NCBI GenBank assembly: GCA_949752795.1
Contig: OX457071.1
Coordinates: 75,977,983-76,041,982 of the forward strand
Length of the DNA stretch: 64,000 bases
Direction of reading: 5' to 3'
From: Hyperoodon ampullatus
Lineage: Eukaryota; Chordata; Mammalia; Artiodactyla; Ziphiidae
The translations under genes and the position numbers were made by a program. The notes below the pieces were generated by a model. The model made no database searches, had not been told where the DNA came from, and worked only from the letters and a program-made list of their open reading frames with translations. Of this stretch, positions 34,601-46,900 are shown in pieces. Each line of letters begins with the position of its first letter. Positions within the stretch are counted from its first letter, which is position 1.

Positions 34601-37578
34601 GTTGTGCCTAGAGCCTACGCCACTCTGATCTTAGACTCCATAGAGCGTCTGCAGGCGGGAAGGAGCCCCGACCTGCCCCTGTCGGTGGACGTCGTCTACA
34701 AGCTGTGGCCTGACGTCAAGCGGGCCACGGCGCACTGGCAGCCCGTGTTGGAGCCTCTGTTTCACGAGCTGTTCCAGCACGCGGTCCTGTATTCCCTCAG
34801 CGGCCACTGGGTCCCCTTGGAGCAGGCGTGCTTCTCGGAACTGGACGAGAGTCTGGAATGCACCAGGTCCGTGCTCAGCTATCTCCAGAGCTCAGGGAAG
34901 CAGGTTGTCAGGGTCCCGGCCCACGTGGCCGCCGCCGTTCAGCTCGCGGTGTCCAGCGTGAGGCCCATGAGGAAGGTGACGCCCGCGTGGACCCGGCAGG
35001 TGCTGCGGAAGGCAGCCCACCTGGGCGGTACCAGCGCCGCCGAGAAGCTGCACCTGCTAGAGTTCGTGCTCTCCGACCAGGCCTACGGCGAGCTGCTGGG
35101 GCTGGAGCTGCTGCCCCTACAGAACGGAAGTTTCGTCCCTTTCTCCTCGTCTGTGTCCGATCACGATGTGGTTTATATAAGCTCAGAAAACTACCCCAGG
35201 TATGCGCGGACCCCACCTCCTGCCCCTGCCCGCACTTCCAGTCGGCTGCTGTGAAATTCCTCAGCTGGCAGTGTGGATGTTACCTTAGGTGACTTTTGCA
35301 GAGCTGCTTTGTTAAAATAGGAAAGGATACATTTTTACATTCTAAGGTGAAAAGCATCCAGATGTTGACCAGTTAGAGAGCGGGTCCAAGCAGTTGTTTT
35401 TCTTGGAAATTCCAATAACAGAACACAGAAAAGAATGGTTATAAAGAGCTAATAGTAACTATACTTAGTCAAAAATGAATTATTTTGATGAAGTTAATTT
35501 AAATTAATTAAAATACTATACTAAGTAATTCTTTATAACTCAGGGTGTGTATTGACATTTCAGAAAATAAAATGAATTTTATTCTAAGAAGTTTAGACAA
35601 TTTCTGGATTTGGATATGGTGCATGATGTCCTCATGTCTTAAAGCGAAGCCTGGATAATACTTGATCAAAAAGTATTACAGTATGATTAGATGTGTGCCT
35701 TATAATTGATGTAAAATAGTAAGTACATTTAACTGGCTTGAAATTATGAGATTGAATTTCTGTATCTTAGAATTGTTAGAAGATTAAAATTGCCGTGTTT
35801 CTTTAACTTTTTAGGTCCCTTTTCCCAGGTCTCGAAGGAAGATTTATTTTGGATAACTTGAAGCCTCACCTTCTGGCTGCTTTAAAGGAAGCTGCCCAAA
35901 CCCGAGGTATTATAGCTGTTTAGTTTTTTTTTTTTTTAAAATATATGTATTTATAAAAATGACAGTTTATGTAAGTTTCCTATTAAGTTGAACCGATACG
36001 AAATTATTAGTTATCCATTGTAGACGTTATCACTCAGCAGTTCCATGTGGTTCAACTTCACATACTTGTTGTAGTTTAAGATGTGTCAATGCTGGATTCT
36101 GACATCTAAAAGAATCCGAACGTGATACTGTATTTAAAAGTCTCTTGTCACGGTCTGGCGGTGTGCCTTTATGGATGTGATCCCTGGCACGTGACGTGCG
36201 CAGAGCTTTACAGGTTTCAGTGCTCCCCGTTTCTTTTCCATTTGTGCCCCCAGCCTCATCCCTTGTAGCCTGTGCGGTGGTGAGGGCGCTCTTGTGGGTT
36301 AGAGGGCGCGTACGCAGAGAGAAGGTCGTCCGCCTTGCTCGGTCCTCACACCACCCACCTCCTCAGTGCTGTGTGGCTGTCCTGGGGCAGCGTCGAGGAA
36401 ATGCAGGCTGACAAAACGACCTCTGCAGCAGGGCCAGGAAAGGGCACTCCTGGGGTCGTAGCAAAGTCTGGGTGTCCTTTATTGGGAATCCTTTTTAGGA
36501 AAAGACAGAATAATTGGGGGAAAATAATCACCATCGTTCTGTTTAGTATTATCTTTCAACTTTGGTGAGCATCCTTTCTCTTGTAAGACTGTTGCCTGAA
36601 CTTTTTCTAAGTTAGATATTGGCCTGAAAAATTCTAGATTTGTCCTACTAGTTGAGGTTGTAAACCATATTCTTTGTTATGTGTCTCTTATACTATATGC
36701 TGTTTTCTTTTCAAAGGTTAATGATTGTGCATCATTCATGTAAACAGAAGGGAAAGGAGCTGGGATGGGGGAGGCGAGTTCAGGGTGGAGCAGAGTGACG
36801 CTGCAGGGAGTGCGGGTGTGAACCGGGAGGGTGTCCCTGGGACACTGCTGTTCCCGAGATCGAGATCCCTTCCTTAACTGGGAATTGTCATCCTCAGAGT
36901 AGACTTTCTGGGAGTCTACACGTGGATTCCTATTACTCTGCCATTCTTTGCTCCAAAGTTTTAGAAATCCTTACTTTTCAAATTCTCTATTACATTCTTA
37001 CATAAAAACTTTACATTGAAATATAATGTATGTACAGAAAAGTATATATATCTTAAATGTAGGCCTAATGAAGTCTTATAAACTGAACACGCCCAGATCA
37101 AAATCAGAAGACTGCCAACACCCAGAGACTGCTGGCTGCCTTTTCTGTGACAGTCCTGTCCACTCAAGGGTAACCGTGACCCTGACTCTTAATAGCACCG
37201 ATTGATTCAGTGAGTTATTGTACTCCCTGTGGGGGAATCACAGTGTGCACTCTGTCTGCTGCTTTCACTTACTCAGAGTTTGTGAGATCCGTCCAGGTTG
37301 GTGCACGCAGTTGTAGATCATCCTTTCTCATGGCTGTGCTATTTCATTGTGTGGTTTTACTTTCTTTTGAAGACAGAGTTTTTGTTAATGGCCAGTAGTT
37401 TCTGAGGTAGATAGGGGTTTGGAAATCAGTCAAAAGTTATTCAGAATCAAATCGGGTAAAAGGGGTAGAAAACCAGCAGAATCATACTGCTTTTACTCAA
37501 AATGTTCAAGCACCCTGTAGCACAGAACATGGCCACAACTTGCTTCTCTGGCCTTAGATGGATGTGGTACCTACTGTA

Positions 37579-37621
<43 letters not shown>

Positions 37622-40600
37622 GGTACGCGGGCCTCTCACTGTTGTGGCCTCTCCCGTTGCGGAGCACAGGCTCTGGATGCGCAGGCTCAGCGGCCATGGC
37701 TCACGGGCCCAGCCGCTCCGCGGCATATGGGATCCTCCCAGACCGGGGCACGAACCCGTATCCCCTGCATCAGCAGGCGGACTCTCAACCACTGCGCCAC
37801 CAGGGAGGCCCCCTACTGTAATATTTTTAGGGACAAATTAAATTTATATACTCTTAACTTTGGTAATTTGACATTGTTATAACACTGAGTCTTCCCACTT
37901 CGTGTGTCTTTTCATTTTCTCACCTACTGTGGATTCTGATTCTGTGTTATTTTGGGATCATACCAACACCATGTTTTATCTCTGGTTCCTGTAATTTTTT
38001 TTTGACTGTTACACTAGAAGAGATGTCTTCACTGTGTTTGTTGCCCGTAATCTGTGGCTCAGTTACCCCGGAAGTTGGCTTCGTGGTCACTTTTCCTATC
38101 TTGATTTATGTACTGGCCTGCCACCCTTGTGATTATTTAATAATCCTGATCTCTAGCCTTTCCAGTATTTTTATCTGGCCATATGGGTGATGGGTAACTG
38201 CTTCCTGGGTATCTTCCCTATTGCTTTTATACCATTGTTTCCAGACAAAAATTTGTTTTTGATACTACTTTATTGCCATGTTTTGGGAACATTAAACATG
38301 AAACATGTGTAGGGGCTGATGGGGACTCAATAAATGACACCTTTGCTTTCCTGAGAGCCACGTCAGTGAAGAGATGCACAGAGAAGGATCCAGCAGGTAG
38401 ACGTCGCCAGTCTCCCCTGTGTTACTGATAATCCTGGTAGTGGGGCTCCTGGCTTGCGGCGCGTGGTGGACTTGTGCTGTGACCCCTCCAGAGGCGGGTG
38501 AGCTCGCCAGGCCAGTCACAGGGGCACTGGGAGACCTCGGGCTTCCTTCCCGGGTACGCCCTGCCCCACGAGTCTCCCTGGGCGGGGGCAGAGCCTCTTC
38601 ACCCTGACTGGTTGATAAGTCATTCCTCTTTCTGGTGTGTGGGCAGGTGGGGAATTACGAGTGGGGAGGCGAGAGGCCGAGAGTATTACGTCTGTGTAGC
38701 TCCCTTCCTATGGTAGGGAACGTCCCAGATGTCTACCAGCACTGGATGTTTTTTGGTCTAAATAATGACTGTGTGATTGTTTTGCTGACACAAAGCACTT
38801 TGGACTTCTGTTTACCAATTATCAGTAAAATCTGATTGGCCAGTTTTGAAAGTACTGCTGCATACAATTGAAGTGTGAAGTTTTTTCCTCTGCAATGGGT
38901 ATTTCTCTAATTCTGTAGCCCAAGCAAAATCTGTCTCATTGTGTGGTAGTTTTACCTTTCACTTGTTTCACATTTAAAATTCTGAGCTAAGTATTAAGTT
39001 ACTACTTGTACTTTCACCGTTTACCTCTGTTGCCTCTTTCCCATTTGCAATTACACGCTTCCGTCTTTTCCGTTTGGGGGAAAACAAAACAGACCTTGAC
39101 TTTGATTCACTTTCTTGCATCCCGTCATAGTCCAGCTTCTGGAAGGAGTGGCGTGTGTTTGTTGTCTGTACTTTCTCATCATCTGTTATCACAGCACATG
39201 GACTTTTGCTTCTACATCATTCCAATAAAATTGCCTGACTGAGGTCACCAGTTAATGACTTTTTAAAAATTATTAAATCTAGTGGAATGTTCTGTTCTTT
39301 TTACCTGATCTCCCTGCAGCTTTGGTATTATTGGTCACTCCCTCTTTGAACTCCCTGGCTTTGATGATACCACTCTCTCGGTGTCCTTATACTTCTTTGC
39401 CTGCTTCTGAGAATTATTTGTGAATTCCCGTTCCTCAGCTTACCCCCTAAACGGGATTAGTTCAGGAACTCCTTGCTCAGCTCTCATTTTGTTCCTTACT
39501 TTCTTCGAGTATACTCGTTCACCCCCAGGCATCCACTGTCACGCATATGTAGTGGTCTCCATACCTTCAGTTGTCACCCCAGTCTCAGGAGGGGCAGTGT
39601 AGTGCAGTGTAGTGGTTACAGCCTGGGCTCTATGGCTGCACAAATCTGGGCTCAGACTCGACTCCTCCATCGTGTGACTGAACAAATTACCCGACCTGTC
39701 TGAGCCTCTCTTTCCTCATCAGTATCATGGCAGTCCAGGAACATCCTTCCATTAAGAGTATATCTGGGGCCCTCAAGATTCAATTACATCCTCAGAATGG
39801 GAGAAAATATTTGCAAATGAAGCAACTGACAAAGGATTAATCTCCAAAATTTATAAGCAGCTCATGCAGCTCAATAACAAAAAAACAAACAACCCAATCC
39901 AAAAATGGGCAGAAGACCTAAATAGACATTTCTTCACAGAAGATACACAGACTGCCAACAAACACATGAAAGGATGCTCAACATCTTTACTCATTAGAGA
40001 AATGCAAATCAAAACTACAATGAGATATCATCTCACACCAGTCAGAATGGCCATCATCAAAAAATCTAGAAACAATAAATGCTGGAGAGGGTGTGGAAAA
40101 AAGGGAACACTCTTGCACTGCTGGTGGGAATGTGAATTGGTACAGCCACTATGGAGAACGGTATGGAGGTTCCTTAAAAAACTACAAATAGAACTACCAT
40201 ATGACCCTGCAATCCCACTACTGGGCATATACCCTGAGAAAACCATAATTCAAAAAGAGACATGTACCAAAATGTTCATAGCAGCCCTATTTACAATAGC
40301 CCGGAGATGGAAACAACCTAAGTGTCCATCATCGGATGAATGGGTAAAGAAGATGTGGCACATACATACAATGGAATATTACTCAGCCATAAAAAGAAAT
40401 GAAATTGAACTATTTGTAATGAGGTGGATGGACCTAGAGTCTGTCATACAGAGTGAAGTAAGTCAGAAAGAGAAAGACAAATACTGTATGCTGACACATA
40501 TATATGGAATTTAAGAAAAAAAAAGGTCATGAAGAACATAGGGGTAAGACAGGAATAAAGACACAGACCTACTAGAGAATGGACTTGAGGATATGGGGAG

Positions 40601-40899
40601 GGGGAAGGGTAAGCTGTGACAAAGTGAAAGAGCGGCATGGACATATATACACTACCAAACGTAAGGTAGATAGCTAGTGGGAAGCAGCCGCATAGCACAG
40701 GGAGATCAGCTCGGTGCTTTGTGACCGCCTGGAGGGGTGGGATAGGGAGGGTGGGAGGGAGACGCAAAAGGGAGGGGATATGGGAACATATGTATACATA
40801 TAACTGATTAAATTTGTGATAAAGCAAAAAAAAAAAAAATCAATTAAAAAATTGTAAAGCAATTATATTCCAATAAACAGGTTTAAAAATAAAAAAAAA

Positions 40900-40936
<37 letters not shown>

Positions 40937-43900
40937 TTCAATTACATGAAATGCAATATTGCTTTCTTACAAGTGGAATGAAATGAGAATAAGGGTTGAG
41001 TGGAGGATGGCAGGCAGTCACAACTTACCAACTGAATTTTATCCAGTTTGCATTATCGCAGTGGGGCAGCTTATTGATAACCTCAACTGTAATATTTTAG
41101 TCGTGGTAGGCGTTTCTCTGAAGATCGGATGATGTGTACAGAATGTGTACAGTTTAACACGCTACCTGCTCATAAGAAATGGTGATGAAACGGCAGCTGT
41201 TATCATTCTGCCCTGGAGTTCCTTAGGTGTCTTGACGTCGGCATTCTCCCAGCTGGGGTCCTCATCCTCTCTCCGCGTCTGTCTCTCCTTTTGCCCGGTC
41301 CTTCCTCCTGGGAAAGGCGCCCGTTACCATGCCCAGGAATGAACCCCCCATTCGCCATCCTTGCTCTCCGGTCTCCGGGGTCTGGGGATTGCACCTTCTC
41401 TGGCTGTGCTGCAGGCGCTCTGTCTCTGGGACACGACGTCACTGTGCCCACACGCCTCATCTCATCACCGCCCGCCCCGCTCACGGGTTTCTAGCAGATC
41501 CTAACTAGGGACAGGCGTGGTCTTGTTTGTGTGGTCTGCGGGGCGTCCCGTGATTGGCCCCGACTCGTTCGGTGTCCCTCTTCTGTTCTCGTCACCACAG
41601 GCGCTTGCAGATGGACAAACTTGAGTTCCCTGCACCCTGTGAGACCAGAGCCTTGTGAGATTTGTCACCGCCGTGCAGCACAGCGCCCACTTCAAGGTGG
41701 GTGCTTGGTAAATTTTTTTTACCCGAATGAAGGTTTTCTCCTACCTGTGTTTTGCACACGGTGTTCCTTTTGCTTAGACTACTGGCTCCTCCTCCACTTT
41801 GCCCTGTGACTTTCCTTCATCTTCTAACCCTCAGCCCACGCACCTCGCCCAAGCGGCTCCCTTTCCCACTCTCCCGTCTCCGGCCCTACCTGGCCCCGCA
41901 GACCTGAGGGGCCGTCTCTGGTTCACTACCGGACCCTGTCACAGTCCATGTGCTCCCCTTTGCCTGATCACACGCACGTTTTCACTGTGCAAGACTACGA
42001 ATCCTTGAGAGCAGGGGCCATCTGTTATTTCTTTTGTACTCCCAGTGCCTGGGTGACAAGCTAATGCTAATACTCCGCGGCTGGGCCAGGTGGGATGGTG
42101 TTGCAGGGACAAGGACAAAAAGGCAGATCCCCGCACTGTGCCTGTGAGTCAGGATCTCTTGTATCTTCAGTATCTTATTTGTTCTCCACAACTGTGAAAT
42201 AATCGTCATCCTCCTTTGAGGGGTGGAGACATTGAAGCTGAAAGAATTTGAAGGATTTAAGTGACTTGCTAGAGCTGCAGAGTTGGAATGATGATTCTGT
42301 TTTGTTTTGTTTTTCCTATTACAGGTCTAGATTATTTCTGTGTTAGGTTACCTGAGCAAATGGGTGACAATCAGAAGTTAGAGGAGCTGGTCAATGGGTT
42401 TTGGAGGAAATAAATGGAAAAAAAGTTGAGTCAGACAAATGGTAGGAATGCATAATAGTTTGGTTTTAGTTCGTATTGAAATAGATCTTTAAATCTTAAA
42501 TGTACATTGTGCTATGTTTGGAGTTTTGTTTATGGCTTTTCTTTTACATAATGATGTGTAAGATTCTGCAAACTGTGTTATCTTAAGATACAGAACAATT
42601 CCTGTAGCCATCATGTGAAAATTGTGACAATTCTGGCTTTTTCTAAGAACGGATTTAATTATATTCTAGCACAACAACTTCTCTGGGGATATTCAGGTAT
42701 GATGACTAAATGTTGTGTTCATTTTTAGCCTGATGTTTTTGTTCATTTGATTCTTTGAATCCTGTTTTTTCATTTACCTAAGTAGCTAGAAGTTATATCA
42801 GTATTTTTTTTCTGGTGGTAATTATTAAAGGAGAGAGGAAACTATACTAGTAGAGTATTTAGGTGGTTGTTACACATACCACAATAGAACCATATTTAAA
42901 TGACTTGGAAACATTCATTTCATAGAACATTTAGTCTCAAATGAAAGAATTATGCTGAAATTGGTATTTTAAGCTGTGGTATTTAACGGGAAAGTGTGAG
43001 AGTGCACACACCTATTATATGATGCACGTAAATATTGAAATTAAAAAGGTCAGAGGGGGATCCGTTCTGGGATCTGTGCCGATGAAGTGAGAGGCCCTGC
43101 ATGGACTGGCCTCCGAGGAGCATGGTCCAGTGTGCCTAGTGCACCCGGGGAACGAGCAAAGGTAGAGTGGCCGCCAGCTCCCATTAGGGACGGCTGGACT
43201 GTTGCACAATGCTGAGTGTCAGTTATTGACTGTCTTTTTTTTTTTTAATAACAAGTTTTGACTCAATTTGTATTATTTCCCCCCAGTTCATGTTTCACTT
43301 GGAAGATCAGAGTATGTAAGATTGGCTTTACAGAAGTTGTTTTTATAGTAAACATTATTTTTTGAGTCAGTCTTTTCCTTGAAGCTGAAATAAATTTAGA
43401 AACCAAGTCATTGTTATGGTGATAATTCATATAAAGATTAACTTTGGTTTCTAGCCTGTATTAAAAGTGGCTGATCATCCACAGCTGCTATGACTATATA
43501 TTCTTATATTTTTAAGGTGTGAGCAAAGAGGAAGACAGGATCTTGATGTCAGCAGGCTGCACAGTTAGCGCCTGCCCTGGGGACTCTGGGTTGTGTCGGC
43601 CATCTCCCCACTTGTTGTCCGTCTCCTATTAGGGATGGAAACTAGGAAGCCGAAGCAGTGTCAGTGATGACTTCTTGAGAGAAGTTTGGTCACGAGTGCT
43701 GTTCTGAATGACGCTGGTGCCTTCCGAGGTAGAATGAGGTTTCCGCTGGCCCCCTTGGGGTGTTAGGTGCTGCCCCCAGGCTTGCAGAGTGCCCGAGGCA
43801 GTGCTGAGCCCGCCGGAGGGCTGTCCTCGCCTTCCCTGTGTGCTCATTCTCTTTCCCTTTTTTCCTTTTTCTTTAAAGGTTTGACTGACTGATGGCATAC

Positions 43901-46900
43901 CATTTAATTGGCCCCTCACCTTATTTTGAAGTAGACTGTAATATCCTATTTCCATTCATGTTGAAAATCTTTCTCAAAGTTAGGACTGAACATAAACACA
44001 TAAATAAACAAAAAACGTAGGGCAATCCTTGAATAGTGATTCAGCATGTCGATGTGATTATCTTGAACCGATCTATAGGAAAGCACAAACTACCCTAAGA
44101 GCTATTTCTAAACAGACACATCTGATGAGAGTTTAGATAAGCACTTTCTGTCTCCAGGGACACCTATCAGTACTACGTAACCTCTTTTGACAGTGCTGAT
44201 GATTTTAAAGACTAGGCCACAGAAACACGAGTCATTTATTAAAACGCTGTGAAATTATTTTACTGATACTGTTGGAGATGCTTTACAATTTCAATGACTT
44301 TCTAATCCAGGGCAGGGAGACTTCTTTCTGTGTTAACATTTATATATTAGGGTAAAAGCTGAAGGCTTAAATACGAAATAAACAGAAATCGGGACTTCAG
44401 ATTGAATTGACTTATGTACTTAGAATTGTGTCCTACTACATTTTCTCTCTCCTTTATTTTCCCTGCTGGTTTTTCATTTGAGCATGACTGGTGTTAATCG
44501 CATGTTACGTGTGGTGTGCGGGTTTTATTGGCATTTTATTTACACATTGATATTAGATAACTTTCCTGAAGGTAGGTATGTTTTATAAGTTCCAAAGTTC
44601 ATGCAAGCATATTGGATAGGATTATCTACAAAATGCATGTCATGTGCCAATTATTAACGTAGGACACAGTGTGGTGCGTATTTGATTTTTTGGTTGAGTG
44701 TTCTGATTTTTAATTTCTAACCCTTTTTTGTATCTTTGGTATTGTATCCTTGCCTTACTTGTGATTTGGAAATTCTATTATAGTTAATTCAATTCAATAA
44801 GCATTTTTTAGAACATTAAACAAATTAATTTAAAAAATTGTATCTTAATGGGACTCATAGACCGAGAAGGTTATGCTAGTCAGACTATTGACAAGATTTA
44901 TGACTTCTTAAATATTACTACTTGACTTACCCTAAGTCACACAATGTAGAAACTGATAATAATCAGAATGTGGGTATTGATATCTTCAAAAGTTGCAAAA
45001 GTATGCCCTTGCTTAAACTTCTATGGCAGTAATGTTAAATGTCTTATTGTAACATGAAAGATAATTTTCTTGGTAGAAAGTAAGGTCATCTTCCTGATGT
45101 GTGAGTCTGGAACAAGGGTGTCCTTCCTTGGTTAACAAATGCTGATACAGAAAAATTGCAAGGGGCTTGAGGTGTGCCCCCTTTTATAACTTTTTCTAAA
45201 ATTAGTCTTTTAAGAGTATAGAAATTACATGTACCTAGGAAGAAAATGGAATATTAGTTTTCCATAAGATTGAATTTGAGATGCTTTTTATTTCTCTATA
45301 TGGGCAAATAACATACCTATAGGTACCTAGTGTTACTTTAAAATTTTGTTACTCCTGGTATTGCAGATAAAATACTCTGAAACACAACATGCACTTAGAA
45401 ATAAAATGTTATTTCCTAGACCACTGATTAAAAGTCAGCAAAAATCTTTTTTCCCCAGAGAAAACCTGATTAGTCTCTTAGTTTATAAAACATCTGGGAG
45501 TGGAGCTGCCTTGTTGGGGGTAACCCTGCCTTCACAGCAGGGCCCGCTTCCCCTGTTGCTTGTCCCTGAAGCACTTCTGCAAAGCCCAGATCCCAGAAGA
45601 ACACACTTTACTTTGTGCTAAGTACCAAGTAAGCGCTGCGTCGGAGGGCTGTGACTGTGCTCCGTACCCAGACACGTGCACAGAGCAGTCTTAGAGCTAG
45701 AACCTCAGCCTCATCCTTCCTCCAGATGAGAGACTTCCAGTCCCAGAGAGGCTGCGTGACCCCTAACTCCTCACACATCTAGTTACTGGTGGAGAGGAAA
45801 CTCCAGTGTCCTGGCGGCCTCAGCTCCTGGCAGCCTTGGTTAGCTGGGACAGGGTGCTAGCACCCGTGTGCTCACTTGGGCCTTGCTTTATCCTGTGGCC
45901 ACCCAGCTCCTGGAAACTGGGCCTCCTTATAAATTACTAACCCTTAAATAAAAGGGTACTTATTTAAACTTTATCCACATTTTCTTTGGTGCTTTTATTT
46001 GTGAACAAATCACCACTAAAAATTATTTTCCATGTTGATTCTATTTGTAGGGCATTATAGGATAATTTTTAAAACACATCTAAATGCATTTTAGATATTT
46101 ATTTAAAATAAGCACTTTCCAGAGAGAATTATCACTCCCACAGGCTATTATAAATATGGATTTATGTGTGATCAGCCCAGTTATGCCCAATTTTTGCGTT
46201 TTCACAGTGTACTTAAAACTCTCAAAATGACTTTCTAGTACTATTTAATCTGTCTAATCTATGAGAATAGAAAGTTAAATAAGTTACAGTAGAATTGTAT
46301 GTATTCATAAAATTTCTTTATGTGATTTACAGGAAGACCGTGTACCCAGCTACAGCTTCTAAACCCAGAACGTTTTGCACGTCTTATCAAAGAAGTAGTG
46401 AACACATTCTGGCCTGGCAGGGAATTGATTGTTCAGTGGTATCCATGTGATGAAGACAAAAAGCACCCATCTATTTCATGGCTTAAAATGGTGTGGAAGA
46501 ATCTCTATATACATTTTTCAGAGGATTTGACTTTATTTGATGAGATGCCACTCATCCCTAGAACCGCACTAGAAGAAGGTCAGACGTGTGTGGAACTCAT
46601 CAGACTCAGGATCTCCTCATTAGTCATTTTAGATGATGAATCTGAAGCACAGCTCCCAGAATTTTTAGCTGACGTCGTACAAAAACTTGGAGGGATTGTC
46701 CTTAAGCAATTAGATGCCTCCATACAACATCCACTTATTAAAAAATACATTCATTCGCCATCCCCAAGTGCTGTTCTGCAGATGATGGAGAAGATGCCTC
46801 TGCAGAAGCTGTGCAACCAGGTTGCGTCGCTCCTTCCAACGCACAAAGATGCCCTAAGGAAGTTCTTAGCTAACTTAACTGATAGCAGTGAAAAGGAGAA

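Larger units (their letters stand above)
35907..46332 (+). other. SACS: SACS intron 8 (10.4 kb)
   Basis: This is the largest intron. It contains an old L1-like relic (about 37010-37400), a CHR SINE (37587-37812), a MIR (about 39600-39735), a 5'-truncated L1 (39790-40932), an L2-like piece (about 41730-42080), and antisense MIR pieces (about 42135-42300 and 45690-45830). The stretches 38000-39000, 42320-45300 and 45900-46330 look unique; no exon or RNA gene was recognised in them. Confidence 0.75.

Noticed and set aside
34828..35292. 154-codon ORF in another frame, and 98-102 codon antisense ORFs, over SACS exon 7
   Set aside because: They are by-products of the GC-rich codon usage of the sacsin frame.
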